A DNA stretch of 64,000 nt from the NCBI RefSeq assembly GCF_003716875.1, contig NZ_CP033078.1, positions 1,116,001-1,180,000 on the forward strand. The letters run 5' to 3'. The position numbers were made by a program, and so were the translations under genes. The notes under the pieces are model-generated. The model searched no databases. It saw only the letters and a list, made by a program, of their open reading frames with translations, and was not told the origin of the DNA. The stretch is from Vibrio zhugei. GTDB lineage: Bacteria; Pseudomonadota; Gammaproteobacteria; Enterobacterales; Vibrionaceae. Below, piece after piece: positions 37,152 through 47,991 of this stretch; position 1 is the first letter of the stretch; each line of letters begins with the position of its first letter.

Positions 37152-37162
37152 AATTGGTGGGC
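37134..37162 (-). terminator. scrA terminator embedded in the end of the kinase gene
   Basis: GCCCACCAAT (37140-37149) and ATTGGTGGGC (37153-37162) form a 10-bp stem. The six T residues that follow it on the minus strand are at 37134-37139. The element covers the kinase stop codon. Confidence 0.88.
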
Positions 37163-37189
37163 AACACAGACAGCAGTAGAGATTTTATA

Positions 37190-38629
37190 TTATGCGGCTG
37201 CTTTCTTTGACAAGACGATGGATTGACGCATGCCCAGCAAAATGGTGATAACGAAGGAAATGATGATCGAGATAATCATACCAATCACGTAATAGCTGAT
37301 TTTATCTGGCACGATAGAGATGATGCCCGGAATCCCCGCAGTACCTAACGCCAAGGCTTTGACTTTGTAAAGCGTGATAAATGCACTGGCAATACCTGCC
37401 CCGATAATGGCGGCAAAGAATGGGTAACGTAATTTCAAGTTGACACCAAACATCGCGGGTTCGGTAATACCGAGTAGCGCGGTGATACCGGAAGGTAAGG
37501 CAATCCCTTTCATTTTTTTATCTTTCGTTGTAAAGGCAACGGCAAGAGCGGCGGCACCTTGTGCCACGTTTGACATGGCGGCGATCGGGAAGATAAAGGT
37601 TCCGCCAGTTTTTGCCACATCCGCCAATAGCTGGGTTTCGATGGCAATGAAGCTGTTGTGCATCCCCGTGATAACAAAGGGCGCATACAAGAAGCCCATG
37701 ATACCGCCACCGACAAAGCCTGCATGGTCGTACATCCAAGTGAGACCATCACCTAATAAAAAGCCAGCATCGCGGGTGATTGGGCCAACCAGAGTAAAGG
37801 TAATGAAGCCAGTGAATAAAATAGAAAATAACGGCGTCACTAGGTTATCAAGCATGGATGGAACAAAGCTACGCAGAAGGTTTTCGACTTTGGCTAGAAT
37901 GAAGCAACTGACAAGAACCGGTAGTACTGAACCTTGGTAGCCGACTTTTTGAATTTCAAAGCCCATGATGTTCCAAGTCGGAATGTTGCCATGCACGGCG
38001 GCACTACCGAAGCCCCAACCACTTAATAGATCCGGGTGAACCATCAACATACCTAGGGCTGCACCTAAGAATGGGTTACCTCCAAACTTTTTGGAAGCAG
38101 AAAAGGCGAGCAGCACTGGCAAGAAAACAAATGGTGCATTCGCGAAGGTGTTGAGCATACTCGCTAAATCGGCGAGTCCAGGATAAATATCGATAATAGA
38201 GGCATTATCGATGAATAATCCCTTGGCAGTAAAGACATTGTATATCCCCATCAACAGACCACCAGCGACGATGGCTGGAATGATCGGCATGAAAATATCC
38301 GCCAGTCCTTTCACGGCACGCTGAGCGATATTTTGTTTTTTCGCCCCTGCTGACGCGACATCTTTGGTTGACATATCAGACATACCGGTCAGTTTGGCCA
38401 TCTCGGCATACACTTTATTTACCGTACCGGAACCAAAAATGATCTGGTATTGGCCAGCCACTTTAAATTGACCTTTGACGCCTTCGATATTTTCAATCGC
38501 AGCTTCATCAATAATGGTATCGTCGTTCAACGCTAGGCGTAAACGGGTAGCACAGTGTGCTAAGGCTTGAAGGTTTTCTTGTCCTCCAAGTTGTTCTAGA
38601 AGTTGTTTTGCTATGGCAGGATAGTTCAT
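37190..38629 (-). CDS. scrA: Sucrose-specific PTS enzyme IIBC
   Basis: A 479-residue PTS permease that imports sucrose as sucrose-6-phosphate. The IIB domain (1-90) has the phosphorylated Cys in 'LAHCATRLRLAL'. The IIC domain (110-475) has about ten membrane segments, with 'PIIPAIVAGGLLMGIYNV' and 'ITEPAMFGVNLKLRYPF', matching the sucrose/trehalose group. No IIA domain is fused, so it should use the general glucose IIA. It is divergent from scrR with a LacI-type operator about 55 bp before its start. Confidence 0.93.
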   Translation of the reverse strand: MNYPAIAKQLLEQLGGQENLQALAHCATRLRLALNDDTIIDEAAIENIEGVKGQFKVAGQYQIIFGSGTVNKVYAEMAKLTGMSDMSTKDVASAGAKKQNIAQRAVKGLADIFMPIIPAIVAGGLLMGIYNVFTAKGLFIDNASIIDIYPGLADLASMLNTFANAPFVFLPVLLAFSASKKFGGNPFLGAALGMLMVHPDLLSGWGFGSAAVHGNIPTWNIMGFEIQKVGYQGSVLPVLVSCFILAKVENLLRSFVPSMLDNLVTPLFSILFTGFITFTLVGPITRDAGFLLGDGLTWMYDHAGFVGGGIMGFLYAPFVITGMHNSFIAIETQLLADVAKTGGTFIFPIAAMSNVAQGAAALAVAFTTKDKKMKGIALPSGITALLGITEPAMFGVNLKLRYPFFAAIIGAGIASAFITLYKVKALALGTAGIPGIISIVPDKISYYVIGMIISIIISFVITILLGMRQSIVLSKKAAA

Positions 38630-38681
38630 AACACACCCCAGTTCATGTTATTCATTGGTACGGATATCATTGTTGTTATTT

Positions 38682-38698
38682 TTTGGGAACGTTTGCAA
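38682..38698. promoter_or_regulatory. ScrR-type operator before scrA
   Basis: TTTGGGAACGTTTGCAA shares the GGGAACGTT core with four other sites in this sucrose cluster. It lies about 55 bp before the scrA start. Confidence 0.75.
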
Positions 38699-38875
38699 GA
38701 TGGTATTCTTGTTGAAGTTGTCATCGGGGTCAAAATGATCATCCGATTTATGTGAAAGAGATCGATATATAGTGTCACTATGATGAGCAAAACAAGGGTA
38801 AAATCACGTTCTATTTTTTGAATCATGTATGATTCAATGTATTCATAGCGTTTGAGGCAAGGATAAGGAATTTTA

Positions 38876-39865
38876 ATGACGAGTTTACATGATGTAGCCC
38901 GTATTGCTGGGGTCTCTAAATCTACGGTGTCTCGTGTGATGAATAATGAGTATGGTGTTAAGCCATCCACCAAAGCCAAAGTCTTAGAGGCCGTCAAAGC
39001 GTGTGACTATGTGGTCAATCAGGTCGCGAAAGACTTGAAGTCACAGAAAACCAACCTAATTGGAGTGGTTGTCCCTCGGGTCTCATCCCACGCGACTGCC
39101 CAAGGTGTGGACGGATTAACCCGCATTATTGAACAGGCAGGCAAGCACGTCCTTTTAGCCAACACCCATCAACTGCATGCCAAAGAGCTTGAGTATATCC
39201 AGATTTTTAATCAGAAACGGGTTGAGGGCATTATTTTTTATGCCACTCACTTAGATCAGCAGTTAGTGAAAGCCATTCAAGCGTCTGCGGTTCCTGTGGT
39301 GCTGGTTGGGCAGGATGGGTCGATGTATAATATTCCCAGTGTGGTCCATGATGATGTCCGTGTTGGTTTTGAAGCGGGCAATCGTTTCATTAAAGCTGGG
39401 TGTCGGCATATTGGTTTTATCGGCGTACAAAGTGATGATACGGCGGTAGATGCACTGCGCTCTGACGGCTTAAGCCAAGCCCTTTCTATGCACAACCAAG
39501 CGTTGGAGTTTCATGAACGTGGCGACTTCTCTCTGGAGTCGGGCTATCGCGTCGCTAAAAAGGTCGCTCAGGCCTATCCTCATTTGGATGGTTTGTTCTG
39601 TGCCACTGACCGTTTGGCAGTGGGGGCAATTAAAGGCTTGCAAGAAATGGGCATCGCGGTGGGGGAAGCCGTGAAAGTACTGGGTGTGGGAAACGACGAA
39701 TTAGGCTATGTGAGCACCCCAAGTTTGTCGACGTTTCACTATCCTTTTGAAAAAGCAGGGGAAAACTCAGCAAAAATGTTACTGTCTTTAATTGAAGGGC
39801 AGGGACAAGAAATGAGCAAGGTGGTATTAACTTTTGAATCAGTAACTCGTCAAACGTGTGACTAG
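38876..39865 (+). CDS. scrR: Sucrose operon repressor, LacI family
   Basis: A 329-residue repressor. The helix-turn-helix is 'SLHDVARIAGVSKSTVSRVMNNEYGVKPSTKAKV'-like at the N-terminus, and a sugar-binding core follows ('LIGVVVPRVSSHA', 'VVHDDVRVGF', 'GNDELGYVSTPSLSTFHYPF'). Its location between scrA and scrB, both of which carry matching operators, identifies the role. Fructose or fructose-1-phosphate is the usual inducer in the family. AAGGA precedes the ATG. Confidence 0.9.
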   Translation: MTSLHDVARIAGVSKSTVSRVMNNEYGVKPSTKAKVLEAVKACDYVVNQVAKDLKSQKTNLIGVVVPRVSSHATAQGVDGLTRIIEQAGKHVLLANTHQLHAKELEYIQIFNQKRVEGIIFYATHLDQQLVKAIQASAVPVVLVGQDGSMYNIPSVVHDDVRVGFEAGNRFIKAGCRHIGFIGVQSDDTAVDALRSDGLSQALSMHNQALEFHERGDFSLESGYRVAKKVAQAYPHLDGLFCATDRLAVGAIKGLQEMGIAVGEAVKVLGVGNDELGYVSTPSLSTFHYPFEKAGENSAKMLLSLIEGQGQEMSKVVLTFESVTRQTCD

Positions 39866-39969
39866 GGTTATGGCGTGTAGGGATAATTATGCGCACTGAC
39901 TCACAGACGGTTCATCAATTCTTAAAGATTAACTATAAAAACTTGCTATCAAACTCAGTGTTTTATATT

Positions 39970-39987
39970 TTGAGAACGTTCCCAAAA
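39970..39987. promoter_or_regulatory. ScrR-type operator before scrB
   Basis: TTGAGAACGTTCCCAAAA ends 15 bp before the scrB start, where bound repressor would block initiation. It shares the AACGTTCCCA half with the other sites. Confidence 0.78.
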
Positions 39988-40001
39988 TATTAGGTAAGAC
40001 T

Positions 40002-41624
40002 ATGTCTCTTGATTTACTGATTGAATTAGCTGGTGGTATGGATAATATCTGCCGGATTTTAACCCCTTCAAATCTTGTTACTGTCGCAGTACTTGATAAG
40101 CATCGTATCCATACATTACCTCAAGATGTCACCATGACATCGGTATTAGGGGAATGGCAACTGAGTATGGCGCGAGGGTCAATCTGTGATGAAGAGCTTC
40201 GTCAGGTCGGGCAAATTATTGCTGAGCAGCAAGTGCGCCGAGCTCAAGCTTACCTGACCCCAACCGCGTCAGCATATCGTCCACTGTGGCACATTTCGCC
40301 TCCACAAGGTCTGCTTAATGATCCCAATGGTTTTGTCTATCATCAAGGCGAGTATCATTTGTTTTATCAGTGGTATCCGTATGCGTGTGAGCATAAAGAC
40401 AAGTACTGGGTTCACTTGACCAGTTCCGATTTAGTCAATTGGGACTACCGTTCTGTGGCTTTAACTCCCTCAGACTGGTTCGATAGTCATGGGGCGTTTT
40501 CCGGGCATGCGGTTTCTCAAGAGGACGGCTTATACGTATTTTATACAGGAAATATCCGCCTTGGGGAGAATCGAGATAGACAAACAACCCAGTGTTTAGC
40601 CGTGTCTCGCGATGGCCGTCAGTTTACTAAGTGTGGTCCGGTCATTCGTCAATTACCGCCGGGCGTCACTGAACATATTCGCGATCCGAAAGTTTTTTAT
40701 GCCAACAATGAATGGGTAATGTTGCTTGGGGCGCAAACCACAGAGCTCGAAGGTCGTTTAGCCGTCTATCGGTCCCACAATTTAACCGAATGGCAGTTTG
40801 ATGGTTTATATGGTGATGAAATAGCGCAAGGCTATATGTGGGAGTGTCCTGATACGTTTGAACTGAGCGGACAACGGTTTTTTGTATTCGGTCCTCAGGG
40901 AATCAAGGATGCGAACCCTCATCATACGATTGGTCACCAGAATCGCATTTATCGTATGTCTTTGGATGAACATAATCACCCTCAGCTCCATGAAGGCTGG
41001 CAATTAGATGCGGGTTTCGACTTCTATGCGCCGCAAACCGCCCAGACAATCGACGGTCGTCGGGTCATGATTGGATGGATGGGGCTGCCCGACGAAGTGG
41101 ATCAACCTAGCTGTGATGACCAATGGTTACATCAATTGACGATGTTGAGAGAAATTCATTGGGAGCAAGGACGATTGAAGCAGCGTCCCGCACAAGAACT
41201 GCTCCAATTACGCCAAGCACCTCGTTCACTGTTATTAAATGCGACCGTTCAGGATGCGATGTGTAAGTCGTATGAGCTGACATTAGACCTGCAATGGGGC
41301 CAAGAGCTGCGTTTAATGGTCAAGGGTGACCAGTATGTCAGTCTCGTTGCCGACCGAGCTAAAGGGGTGTTACGCCTAGATAGGCAACACACGGACCTGC
41401 GTGAAGGGGATGTGATTCGTGAGTTGCCATTAACGAGCAGATGCATTGCATTAACCCTCTTTGCAGACCAATCCTCACTCGAGATTTTTATTAACGATGG
41501 GGATAAGGTGATGACCGCGCGTGTGTTTACCTCGCCTGATGCGAGCGGCATTGTGTTGTTGGGCGGTGAGGTGCAAGCGACCTTGTATCCTTTACAGGCC
41601 GCGAAGGCCCCATTTAGAGCTTAG
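40002..41624 (+). CDS. scrB: Sucrose-6-phosphate hydrolase, GH32 family
   Basis: A 540-residue invertase that cleaves sucrose-6-P to glucose-6-P and fructose. GH32 residues: nucleophile Asp in 'HISPPQGLLNDPNGFVY', transition-state Asp in 'HIRDPKVFY' and acid/base Glu in 'MWECPDTFEL'. The five-blade propeller covers about 100-390, then a beta-sandwich ends the protein. The extra 90 N-terminal residues before 'YRPLWHIS' are common in bacterial ScrB. The operator overlaps its leader. The fructose released is used by ScrK. Confidence 0.95.
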   Translation: MSLDLLIELAGGMDNICRILTPSNLVTVAVLDKHRIHTLPQDVTMTSVLGEWQLSMARGSICDEELRQVGQIIAEQQVRRAQAYLTPTASAYRPLWHISPPQGLLNDPNGFVYHQGEYHLFYQWYPYACEHKDKYWVHLTSSDLVNWDYRSVALTPSDWFDSHGAFSGHAVSQEDGLYVFYTGNIRLGENRDRQTTQCLAVSRDGRQFTKCGPVIRQLPPGVTEHIRDPKVFYANNEWVMLLGAQTTELEGRLAVYRSHNLTEWQFDGLYGDEIAQGYMWECPDTFELSGQRFFVFGPQGIKDANPHHTIGHQNRIYRMSLDEHNHPQLHEGWQLDAGFDFYAPQTAQTIDGRRVMIGWMGLPDEVDQPSCDDQWLHQLTMLREIHWEQGRLKQRPAQELLQLRQAPRSLLLNATVQDAMCKSYELTLDLQWGQELRLMVKGDQYVSLVADRAKGVLRLDRQHTDLREGDVIRELPLTSRCIALTLFADQSSLEIFINDGDKVMTARVFTSPDASGIVLLGGEVQATLYPLQAAKAPFRA

Positions 41625-41650
41625 CTCTTTACCGCAAGTCTTCAGTCAAA

Positions 41651-41679
41651 AAACGCAGCCATTGAGCTGCGTTTTTTAT
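41651..41679 (+). terminator. Intrinsic terminator after scrB
   Basis: AAACGCAG (41651-41658) and CTGCGTTT (41667-41674) form the stem, followed by further T residues. Confidence 0.88.
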
Positions 41680-41797
41680 CGCCATAGATATGACAAGGGT
41701 CGAAAAGGTCAGTGGAAGAGTGCAATCAGCAAGGATTGTGTGGGGGGAAGTAAGACCGCTTCTCCATGGCCACCACGCGAGAGGAAATGCGTGCAAT

Positions 41798-41822
41798 AAA
41801 AAAGCCTGGATATATCCAGGCT
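41798..41822 (-). terminator. Intrinsic terminator after scrY
   Basis: AGCCTGGA (41803-41810) and TCCAGGCT (41815-41822) form the stem. Six T residues follow on the minus strand (41798-41803). Confidence 0.88.
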
Positions 41823-41857
41823 TTGACATTGATACATAGTCACTGGTGTGATGAAAA

Positions 41858-43444
<1,587 letters not shown>

Positions 43445-43460
43445 CTATAACGATAATTAG

Positions 43461-43476
43461 GTGGGAACGTTCCCTT
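43461..43476. promoter_or_regulatory. ScrR-type operator, distal to scrY
   Basis: GTGGGAACGTTCCCTT contains the perfect 12-bp palindrome GGGAACGTTCCC, the best site of the set. It lies about 130 bp upstream of the proximal copy, so DNA looping is possible. Confidence 0.75.
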
Positions 43477-43520
43477 TTTTAAGCGAAAGTTCTACGTACA
43501 TCACGCTCTCGATCGTGCTT

Positions 43521-43536
43521 TGTGAAGTGATTCATA
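43521..43536. promoter_or_regulatory. Candidate CRP site upstream of scrY
   Basis: TGTGA, six bases, then TCATA matches the CRP core TGTGA-N6-TCACA with one mismatch. It lies about 235 bp before scrY, so it is uncertain. Confidence 0.3.
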
Positions 43537-43632
43537 AACTGACGTTTTAATGGCGTTGGATTGAAGATTTTGTGAAGTCACAACTTGCCCAAGAGATCGA
43601 GGGGCTGATCTCTTGGGGTAGGAAGCAAGCCG

Positions 43633-44553
43633 TTAGGCGAGGTATTGATGTAATTGGGTTTGATTTGGAAGGGCGGTCATTGCGCCTTTAGCGGTTGTGG
43701 CTAGGGCGCCACATGCATTTGCCACACGGACTGCTTGTTCAATGATGTGTTGCTGATTCCAGTCACCTTGTGCTGACAGTTGGCTTAATAACCCGCCAAC
43801 AAACGCATCCCCAGCACCGGTCGTATCGATAGGAGAGGCTGCGCGTCCTTCAATCAATTGTTGTTGATTATCGTAGATGACCAATGCGCCTTTCGCACCT
43901 TGGGTGACCACTACCAGTGGAATACGATATTGTTCTAATTGGGCTAAGCCTTGCTCAAGCGTGTCGGTTTGAGTTAAGTAGGTGAGCTCTTCTTCTGAAA
44001 ATTTCACCATGTCAGCCATGGCAATCGCCTGCATGACGGTAGGGATAAGCTCTGAGCGGTCCGCCCACACTTCTTCTCGTAAATTTGGGTCGAAGCTAAT
44101 GTATCCTTGGGCTTCTTTCATGGCCGACATGGCTTGTAATGTCGCGCTGCGGCTTGGCTCATTGGCAAGGGCAATTGAGCAGGCATGTAACCATTGTTTC
44201 GGTTGAAACGCTGGAACGTCTGTCGAAGTCATAAACTGATCGGCGCTGGGCTTGACCATAAAGGTGAAACTGCGTTCTCCGTCATTGTCTAAATCCACTA
44301 CAACCGTTGAGGTGCGTTGCACTGGGTCCGTGTTCAATTGTTGGCAGTTGACGTTTTCTTCAATTAAGGTATTGCGTAAAAAGTGGCCAAAAGGATCGTC
44401 GCCGACGCGACCGAAGAAGGCCGCATCTCCACCTAATCGAGCAATACCGACGGCGACATTCGCGGGGGCGCCACCTGGGCATTTTAAGTAGCGCTGTGTA
44501 TCGTCAGGAATTAGGTCAACAACGGCATCACCCGTTACCCATACTCGGTTCAT
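43633..44553 (-). CDS. scrK: Fructokinase, PfkB family
   Basis: A 306-residue sugar kinase that phosphorylates the fructose released by ScrB. PfkB signatures: N-terminal 'CPGGAPANVAVGIARLGGDAAFFGRVGDDPFG'-like region and C-terminal 'DTTGAGDAFVGGLL', whose Asp is the catalytic base. The opening 'MNRVWVTGDAVVDLIPD' is typical of ScrK/CscK. It has its own operator about 70 bp upstream, so it may be transcribed apart from or together with scrY. Confidence 0.93.
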   Translation of the reverse strand: MNRVWVTGDAVVDLIPDDTQRYLKCPGGAPANVAVGIARLGGDAAFFGRVGDDPFGHFLRNTLIEENVNCQQLNTDPVQRTSTVVVDLDNDGERSFTFMVKPSADQFMTSTDVPAFQPKQWLHACSIALANEPSRSATLQAMSAMKEAQGYISFDPNLREEVWADRSELIPTVMQAIAMADMVKFSEEELTYLTQTDTLEQGLAQLEQYRIPLVVVTQGAKGALVIYDNQQQLIEGRAASPIDTTGAGDAFVGGLLSQLSAQGDWNQQHIIEQAVRVANACGALATTAKGAMTALPNQTQLHQYLA

Positions 44554-44621
44554 ATGTTATACCTCATGATCGTGTGTCTGAAACGCTAAAAATGGACTGG
44601 GAAAATAAACTGGGAATACTA

Positions 44622-44642
44622 AATTGGTCACGTTCCCAATTT
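44622..44642. promoter_or_regulatory. ScrR-type operator before scrK
   Basis: An imperfect palindrome with AATTGG on the left and ACGTTCCCAATT on the right. It carries the same CGTTCCCAA half as the scrB and scrY sites and lies about 70 bp before scrK. Confidence 0.7.
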
Positions 44643-44645
44643 GTG

Positions 44646-45005
44646 ATGATTATAACGATAACCGGATCGATAAGTCAGAATCTAACCATAAACCTTGAAG
44701 CGCTTCACATCAAATTCAAGAGGGAACTCGCCGTTAGGCACGGCCATCGCGGCGCTGATGGTTATTTAAACGTTATTGCATATGCATATATTCAGGGTAT
44801 AAACGCGAGTATTACTGCTTATTATGCAACATCTATGAATAATGAGGTGATTGAAGAGAGACTCATAGCAGATTTGACCAAGGTCTGGTCAGATTTTGCG
44901 TCGTGTTTTTATACGTTTTGCCTGAATCTTATACAGAATTCACAAAAAAATGACGTTCAGAGCAATAATTCCGACAATTCATTAGACCTTGATGCAACCA
45001 AGTGA
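44646..45005 (+). CDS. Hypothetical protein, doubtful
   Basis: A 119-residue frame starting ATG 44646, inside the scrK promoter region. The part from 'AVRHGHRGADGYLNVIAYAYIQGINASITAYY' to 'SDFASCFYTFCLNLIQNSQK' looks helical and protein-like, vaguely recalling the ligand domain of TetR regulators. There is no DNA-binding domain and no good ribosome site. It may be a decayed gene or chance. No function is proposed. Confidence 0.3.
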   Translation: MIITITGSISQNLTINLEALHIKFKRELAVRHGHRGADGYLNVIAYAYIQGINASITAYYATSMNNEVIEERLIADLTKVWSDFASCFYTFCLNLIQNSQKNDVQSNNSDNSLDLDATK

Positions 45006-45106
45006 TAGATTCTTTGCCGTTTTCTTAAGCTGCCTCCCAGCGTTTGGTCAGTTTAATAACAAAACACATTATGTGAGTTTTTTGTGGGTTTACTTAAACA
45101 CTTATT

Positions 45107-45137
45107 TGTGATTCAAAAGCTTAGCTTTTAAATCACA
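45107..45137. repeat. Long hairpin upstream of oppA
   Basis: TGTGATT and AAAAGC on the left pair with GCTTTT and AATCACA on the right, 13 base pairs with one internal mismatch and a three-base loop. No T-run follows. Confidence 0.65.
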
Positions 45138-45227
45138 TATCAGATGGACATGTCTTGGATATGACAGGCCATTTTTAGATAGTAAATTTCTTCAATGATT
45201 GGTAATGTGTGCTTCTTCTCCGTAAGG

Positions 45228-45264
45228 GTAAAAGTGTTGATGATCTGTAGAATCAACCTTTTAC
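45228..45264 (+). promoter_or_regulatory. Second hairpin in the oppA leader
   Basis: GTAAAAG (45228-45234) pairs with CTTTTAC (45258-45264), and GTTGAT (45236-45241) with ATCAAC (45252-45257). One base is bulged and the loop has ten bases. It ends 64 bp before the oppA start. Confidence 0.6.
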
Positions 45265-45328
45265 ATGTGCCGTTCAACAAACTTTACGGGGACGTCATGG
45301 ATGCAGAATAAAAACTTGGAGTTTATGC

Positions 45329-46960
45329 ATGTATAAAAATAAAATTACTCAAGCGCTTATCTTGAGTGCTGGACTAGCGATGGCTACGTCTTCTTTCTCT
45401 TCTTTCGCAGCCCATGTTCCTGATGGAACTAAACTTGCGAAAAAACAAGAGCTTGTTCGTGGTAATGGTTCTGAAGTTGCCACTATCGATCCCGCAAAAA
45501 TTGAAGGTACGCCTGGCTCGGCTGTCGCTCGCGATCTTTACGAAGGTCTCGTCTCAGAAGATGACTACGGTAAAATCATCCCTGGTGTTGCCAAAACCTG
45601 GGAAACCAAAGACAACAAAACCTTTACGTTCCACCTCCGTCACGATGCAAAATGGTCAAATGGCGACCCGGTAACGGCGCATGATTTTGTCTATTCATGG
45701 CAACGTGCGGTCGATCCAGCGACGGCCTCTCCTTATTCTTGGTACCTAGAAATGACCACGATGCAGAACGCAGCGGCAATCATTGATGGTAAAAAAGATA
45801 AGTCGACACTGGGTGTGAAAGCGTTGGATGATTACACGCTACAAGTTCAGCTTGACACGCCAGTTCCATACTTTGTGAAAATGATGGCGCATACTACTAT
45901 GATGCCAGTCAACAAAAAAGTCGTGGAAAAGTGGGGTAACGATTGGACTAAGCCTGAACACTTTGTGGGTAATGGTGCGTTTAAACTTGAGAAATGGATT
46001 ATCAACGAACGCATGGTATTGGTTCGTAACAAAGAGTACTGGGACAATGCCCATACGGTACTGAATAAAGTGACGTACCTACCGATTGAAAACCAGAACG
46101 CTGAAATGAACCGTTTCTTGTCGGGTGAATTAGACTTTACTGATGACGTGCCACTAGAACAGTACCGTCGTTTGAAAAAACAGCATCCAAAAGAGTTGAG
46201 AACTGTCGGTAACTTAGCGACTTACTACTATGGTTTCAATACAACACGCAAACCATTTAATGATGCTCGTGTCCGTCGTGCGTTATCGTATGCAATCAAC
46301 CGTGACATTATTGCGAAAGCGATTCTAGGCCAAGGCCAAAAACCCGCTTACACAATGACGCCTGAAATCACCGCTGGATTCGATGCGCCTATACCTGCTT
46401 ATGCAAAATGGACGCAAAAAGAGCGTGTTGCGAAAGCGAAAGAGCTATTGAAAGAAGCGGGTTATGATAAATCTCACCCATTGAATTTCACTCTGCTATA
46501 CAACACCAACGAAAACCACAAGAAGATTGCTACAGCCATTCAATCGATGTGGAAAAAAGAGTTGGGCGTGAATGTTGAGCTTGAAAACCAAGAGTGGAAA
46601 ACCTTCCTCGATACACGTCGTGATCGCAACTATGATGTGACTCGCGCGGGTTGGAACGGTGACTATAACGAAGCGTCGACTTTCCTATCTTTGATGCAAT
46701 CAAATAACGCATCAAACGACCAAGGCTACAACAGCAAAGAGTACGATGGTGTTATGGCGAAAGCGATGAAGTCTACGTCTGAAGCTGAGCGTACCAAGCT
46801 ATATTCGCAAGCAGAAAAAATTCTGGCTCGCGATATGCCGATTGCGCCTATCTATCAGTACGTGAAAACGCGTTTGGTATCGACCCAAGTCGGTGGTTAC
46901 CCAATGCACAACGCTGGCGATAACTTGTACTCTAAAGATATGTACATCAAAGCAAAATAA
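45329..46960 (+). CDS. oppA: Oligopeptide ABC transporter, periplasmic binding protein
   Basis: A 543-residue SBP family 5 protein with a signal peptide (MYKNKITQALILSAGLAMATS, cut near 'SFAA'). OppA markers: 'RGNGSEVATIDPAKIEGTPGS', 'LYEGLVSED', 'FHLRHDAKWSNGDPVTAHDFVYSW' and 'RRALSYAINRDIIAKAIL'. It binds oligopeptides of mixed sequence and hands them to OppBC. It is the first of five genes and lies behind a structured leader. Confidence 0.96.
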   Translation: MYKNKITQALILSAGLAMATSSFSSFAAHVPDGTKLAKKQELVRGNGSEVATIDPAKIEGTPGSAVARDLYEGLVSEDDYGKIIPGVAKTWETKDNKTFTFHLRHDAKWSNGDPVTAHDFVYSWQRAVDPATASPYSWYLEMTTMQNAAAIIDGKKDKSTLGVKALDDYTLQVQLDTPVPYFVKMMAHTTMMPVNKKVVEKWGNDWTKPEHFVGNGAFKLEKWIINERMVLVRNKEYWDNAHTVLNKVTYLPIENQNAEMNRFLSGELDFTDDVPLEQYRRLKKQHPKELRTVGNLATYYYGFNTTRKPFNDARVRRALSYAINRDIIAKAILGQGQKPAYTMTPEITAGFDAPIPAYAKWTQKERVAKAKELLKEAGYDKSHPLNFTLLYNTNENHKKIATAIQSMWKKELGVNVELENQEWKTFLDTRRDRNYDVTRAGWNGDYNEASTFLSLMQSNNASNDQGYNSKEYDGVMAKAMKSTSEAERTKLYSQAEKILARDMPIAPIYQYVKTRLVSTQVGGYPMHNAGDNLYSKDMYIKAK

Positions 46961-47053
46961 TACTTCGTTAGCCAAGTAATGATATGACTCTGCATGCGTG
47001 TTGGCATGCAGGTCTTTTCCATTTTTAATGTCACAGACTGTAAGAGTGAGTTT

Positions 47054-47977
47054 ATGCTTAAATTCATTATCAAAAGGATTTTGGAAGCGATTCCAACCAT
47101 GTTGGTGTTGATCACGATCTCCTTTTTTCTAATGCGCTTCGCGCCAGGTAACCCGTTCTCAACGGAACGTGCACTACCGCCGCAGGTAATGGCAAACATC
47201 AACGCCAAGTACGGGCTAGATAAGCCGGTATCTGAGCAGTATTTTACCTACCTAAGTAATGTTATTACGAAAGGCGATTTCGGCCCTTCATTTAAATACA
47301 AAAACTATTCAGTGAATGAACTGATGAGCAGCGCCTTACCTGTTTCTGCTAAAGTCGGTTTTGTTGCGTTTATCTTTACCGTCATTTTTGGGGTAGGGAT
47401 CGGCACGATTGCGGCATTGCGACAAAACACATGGATAGATTATTCGATTATGTCACTGGCAATGATAGGTGTGGTATTACCGTCGTTCGTCCTTGCTCCT
47501 ATCTTGATCTACATTTTCTCAATTACGTTGCACTGGGCACCGGCCGGTGGTTGGTTTGGCGGCCAGTTAAAATATATGGCGTTGCCAGTATTAGCCATGT
47601 CGATGATGTACATTGCGACTTTTGCGCGTGTGACTCGTGGCTCAATGATTGAGACGCTCAACAGTAACTTTATCCGTACCGCACGCTCAAAAGGTTTGAA
47701 CTACGGTTATATTGTGGTTAAGCATGCTCTACGCCCAGCAATGTTACCGGTTGTCTCTTACATGGGTCCTGCCTTTGTTGGGATTATCACTGGCTCTGTG
47801 GTTGTTGAAACCATTTTCGGTCTACCGGGTATTGGTAAATTGTTCGTGAATGCGGCATTTAACCGTGACTACTCGTTAGTAATGGGTGTGACCATCTTAA
47901 TTGGTTTCCTATTCATTCTGTTTAACGCCATCGTAGATATTGTGTTGGCTTACATTGATCCGAAAATTCGTTACTAA
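47054..47977 (+). CDS. oppB: Oligopeptide ABC transporter permease OppB
   Basis: A protein of about 307 residues starting 'MLKFIIKRILEAIPTMLVLITISFFLMRFAPGNPF', classic for OppB, with about six membrane helices. The ATPase docking loop is 'NFIRTARSKGLNYGYIVVKHALRPAMLPVV'. ATG 47054 with AAGAGTGAG upstream is chosen; the frame opens earlier at 46994 but that extension is unlike the family. Confidence 0.95.
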   Translation: MLKFIIKRILEAIPTMLVLITISFFLMRFAPGNPFSTERALPPQVMANINAKYGLDKPVSEQYFTYLSNVITKGDFGPSFKYKNYSVNELMSSALPVSAKVGFVAFIFTVIFGVGIGTIAALRQNTWIDYSIMSLAMIGVVLPSFVLAPILIYIFSITLHWAPAGGWFGGQLKYMALPVLAMSMMYIATFARVTRGSMIETLNSNFIRTARSKGLNYGYIVVKHALRPAMLPVVSYMGPAFVGIITGSVVVETIFGLPGIGKLFVNAAFNRDYSLVMGVTILIGFLFILFNAIVDIVLAYIDPKIRY

Positions 47978-47991
47978 GAGAGTCGAGAGCT

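Larger units (their letters stand above)
45006..45328 (+). other. Long structured leader region before oppA (323 bp)
   Basis: No ORF is seen. Two strong hairpins are present (45107-45137 and 45228-45264). An oppA mRNA with a long 5' region would suit post-transcriptional control; enteric oppA is a known sRNA target. The rest is AT-rich and should hold the promoter. Confidence 0.5.

Noticed and set aside
43565..43578. TTGTGAAGTCACAA as a CRP site
   Set aside because: It is palindromic, but the half-sites are only two bases apart, whereas CRP needs six.
46994..47053. Longer oppB start
   Set aside because: The extra 20 residues are unlike the family, and ATG 47054 has a suitable ribosome site and a canonical N-terminus.
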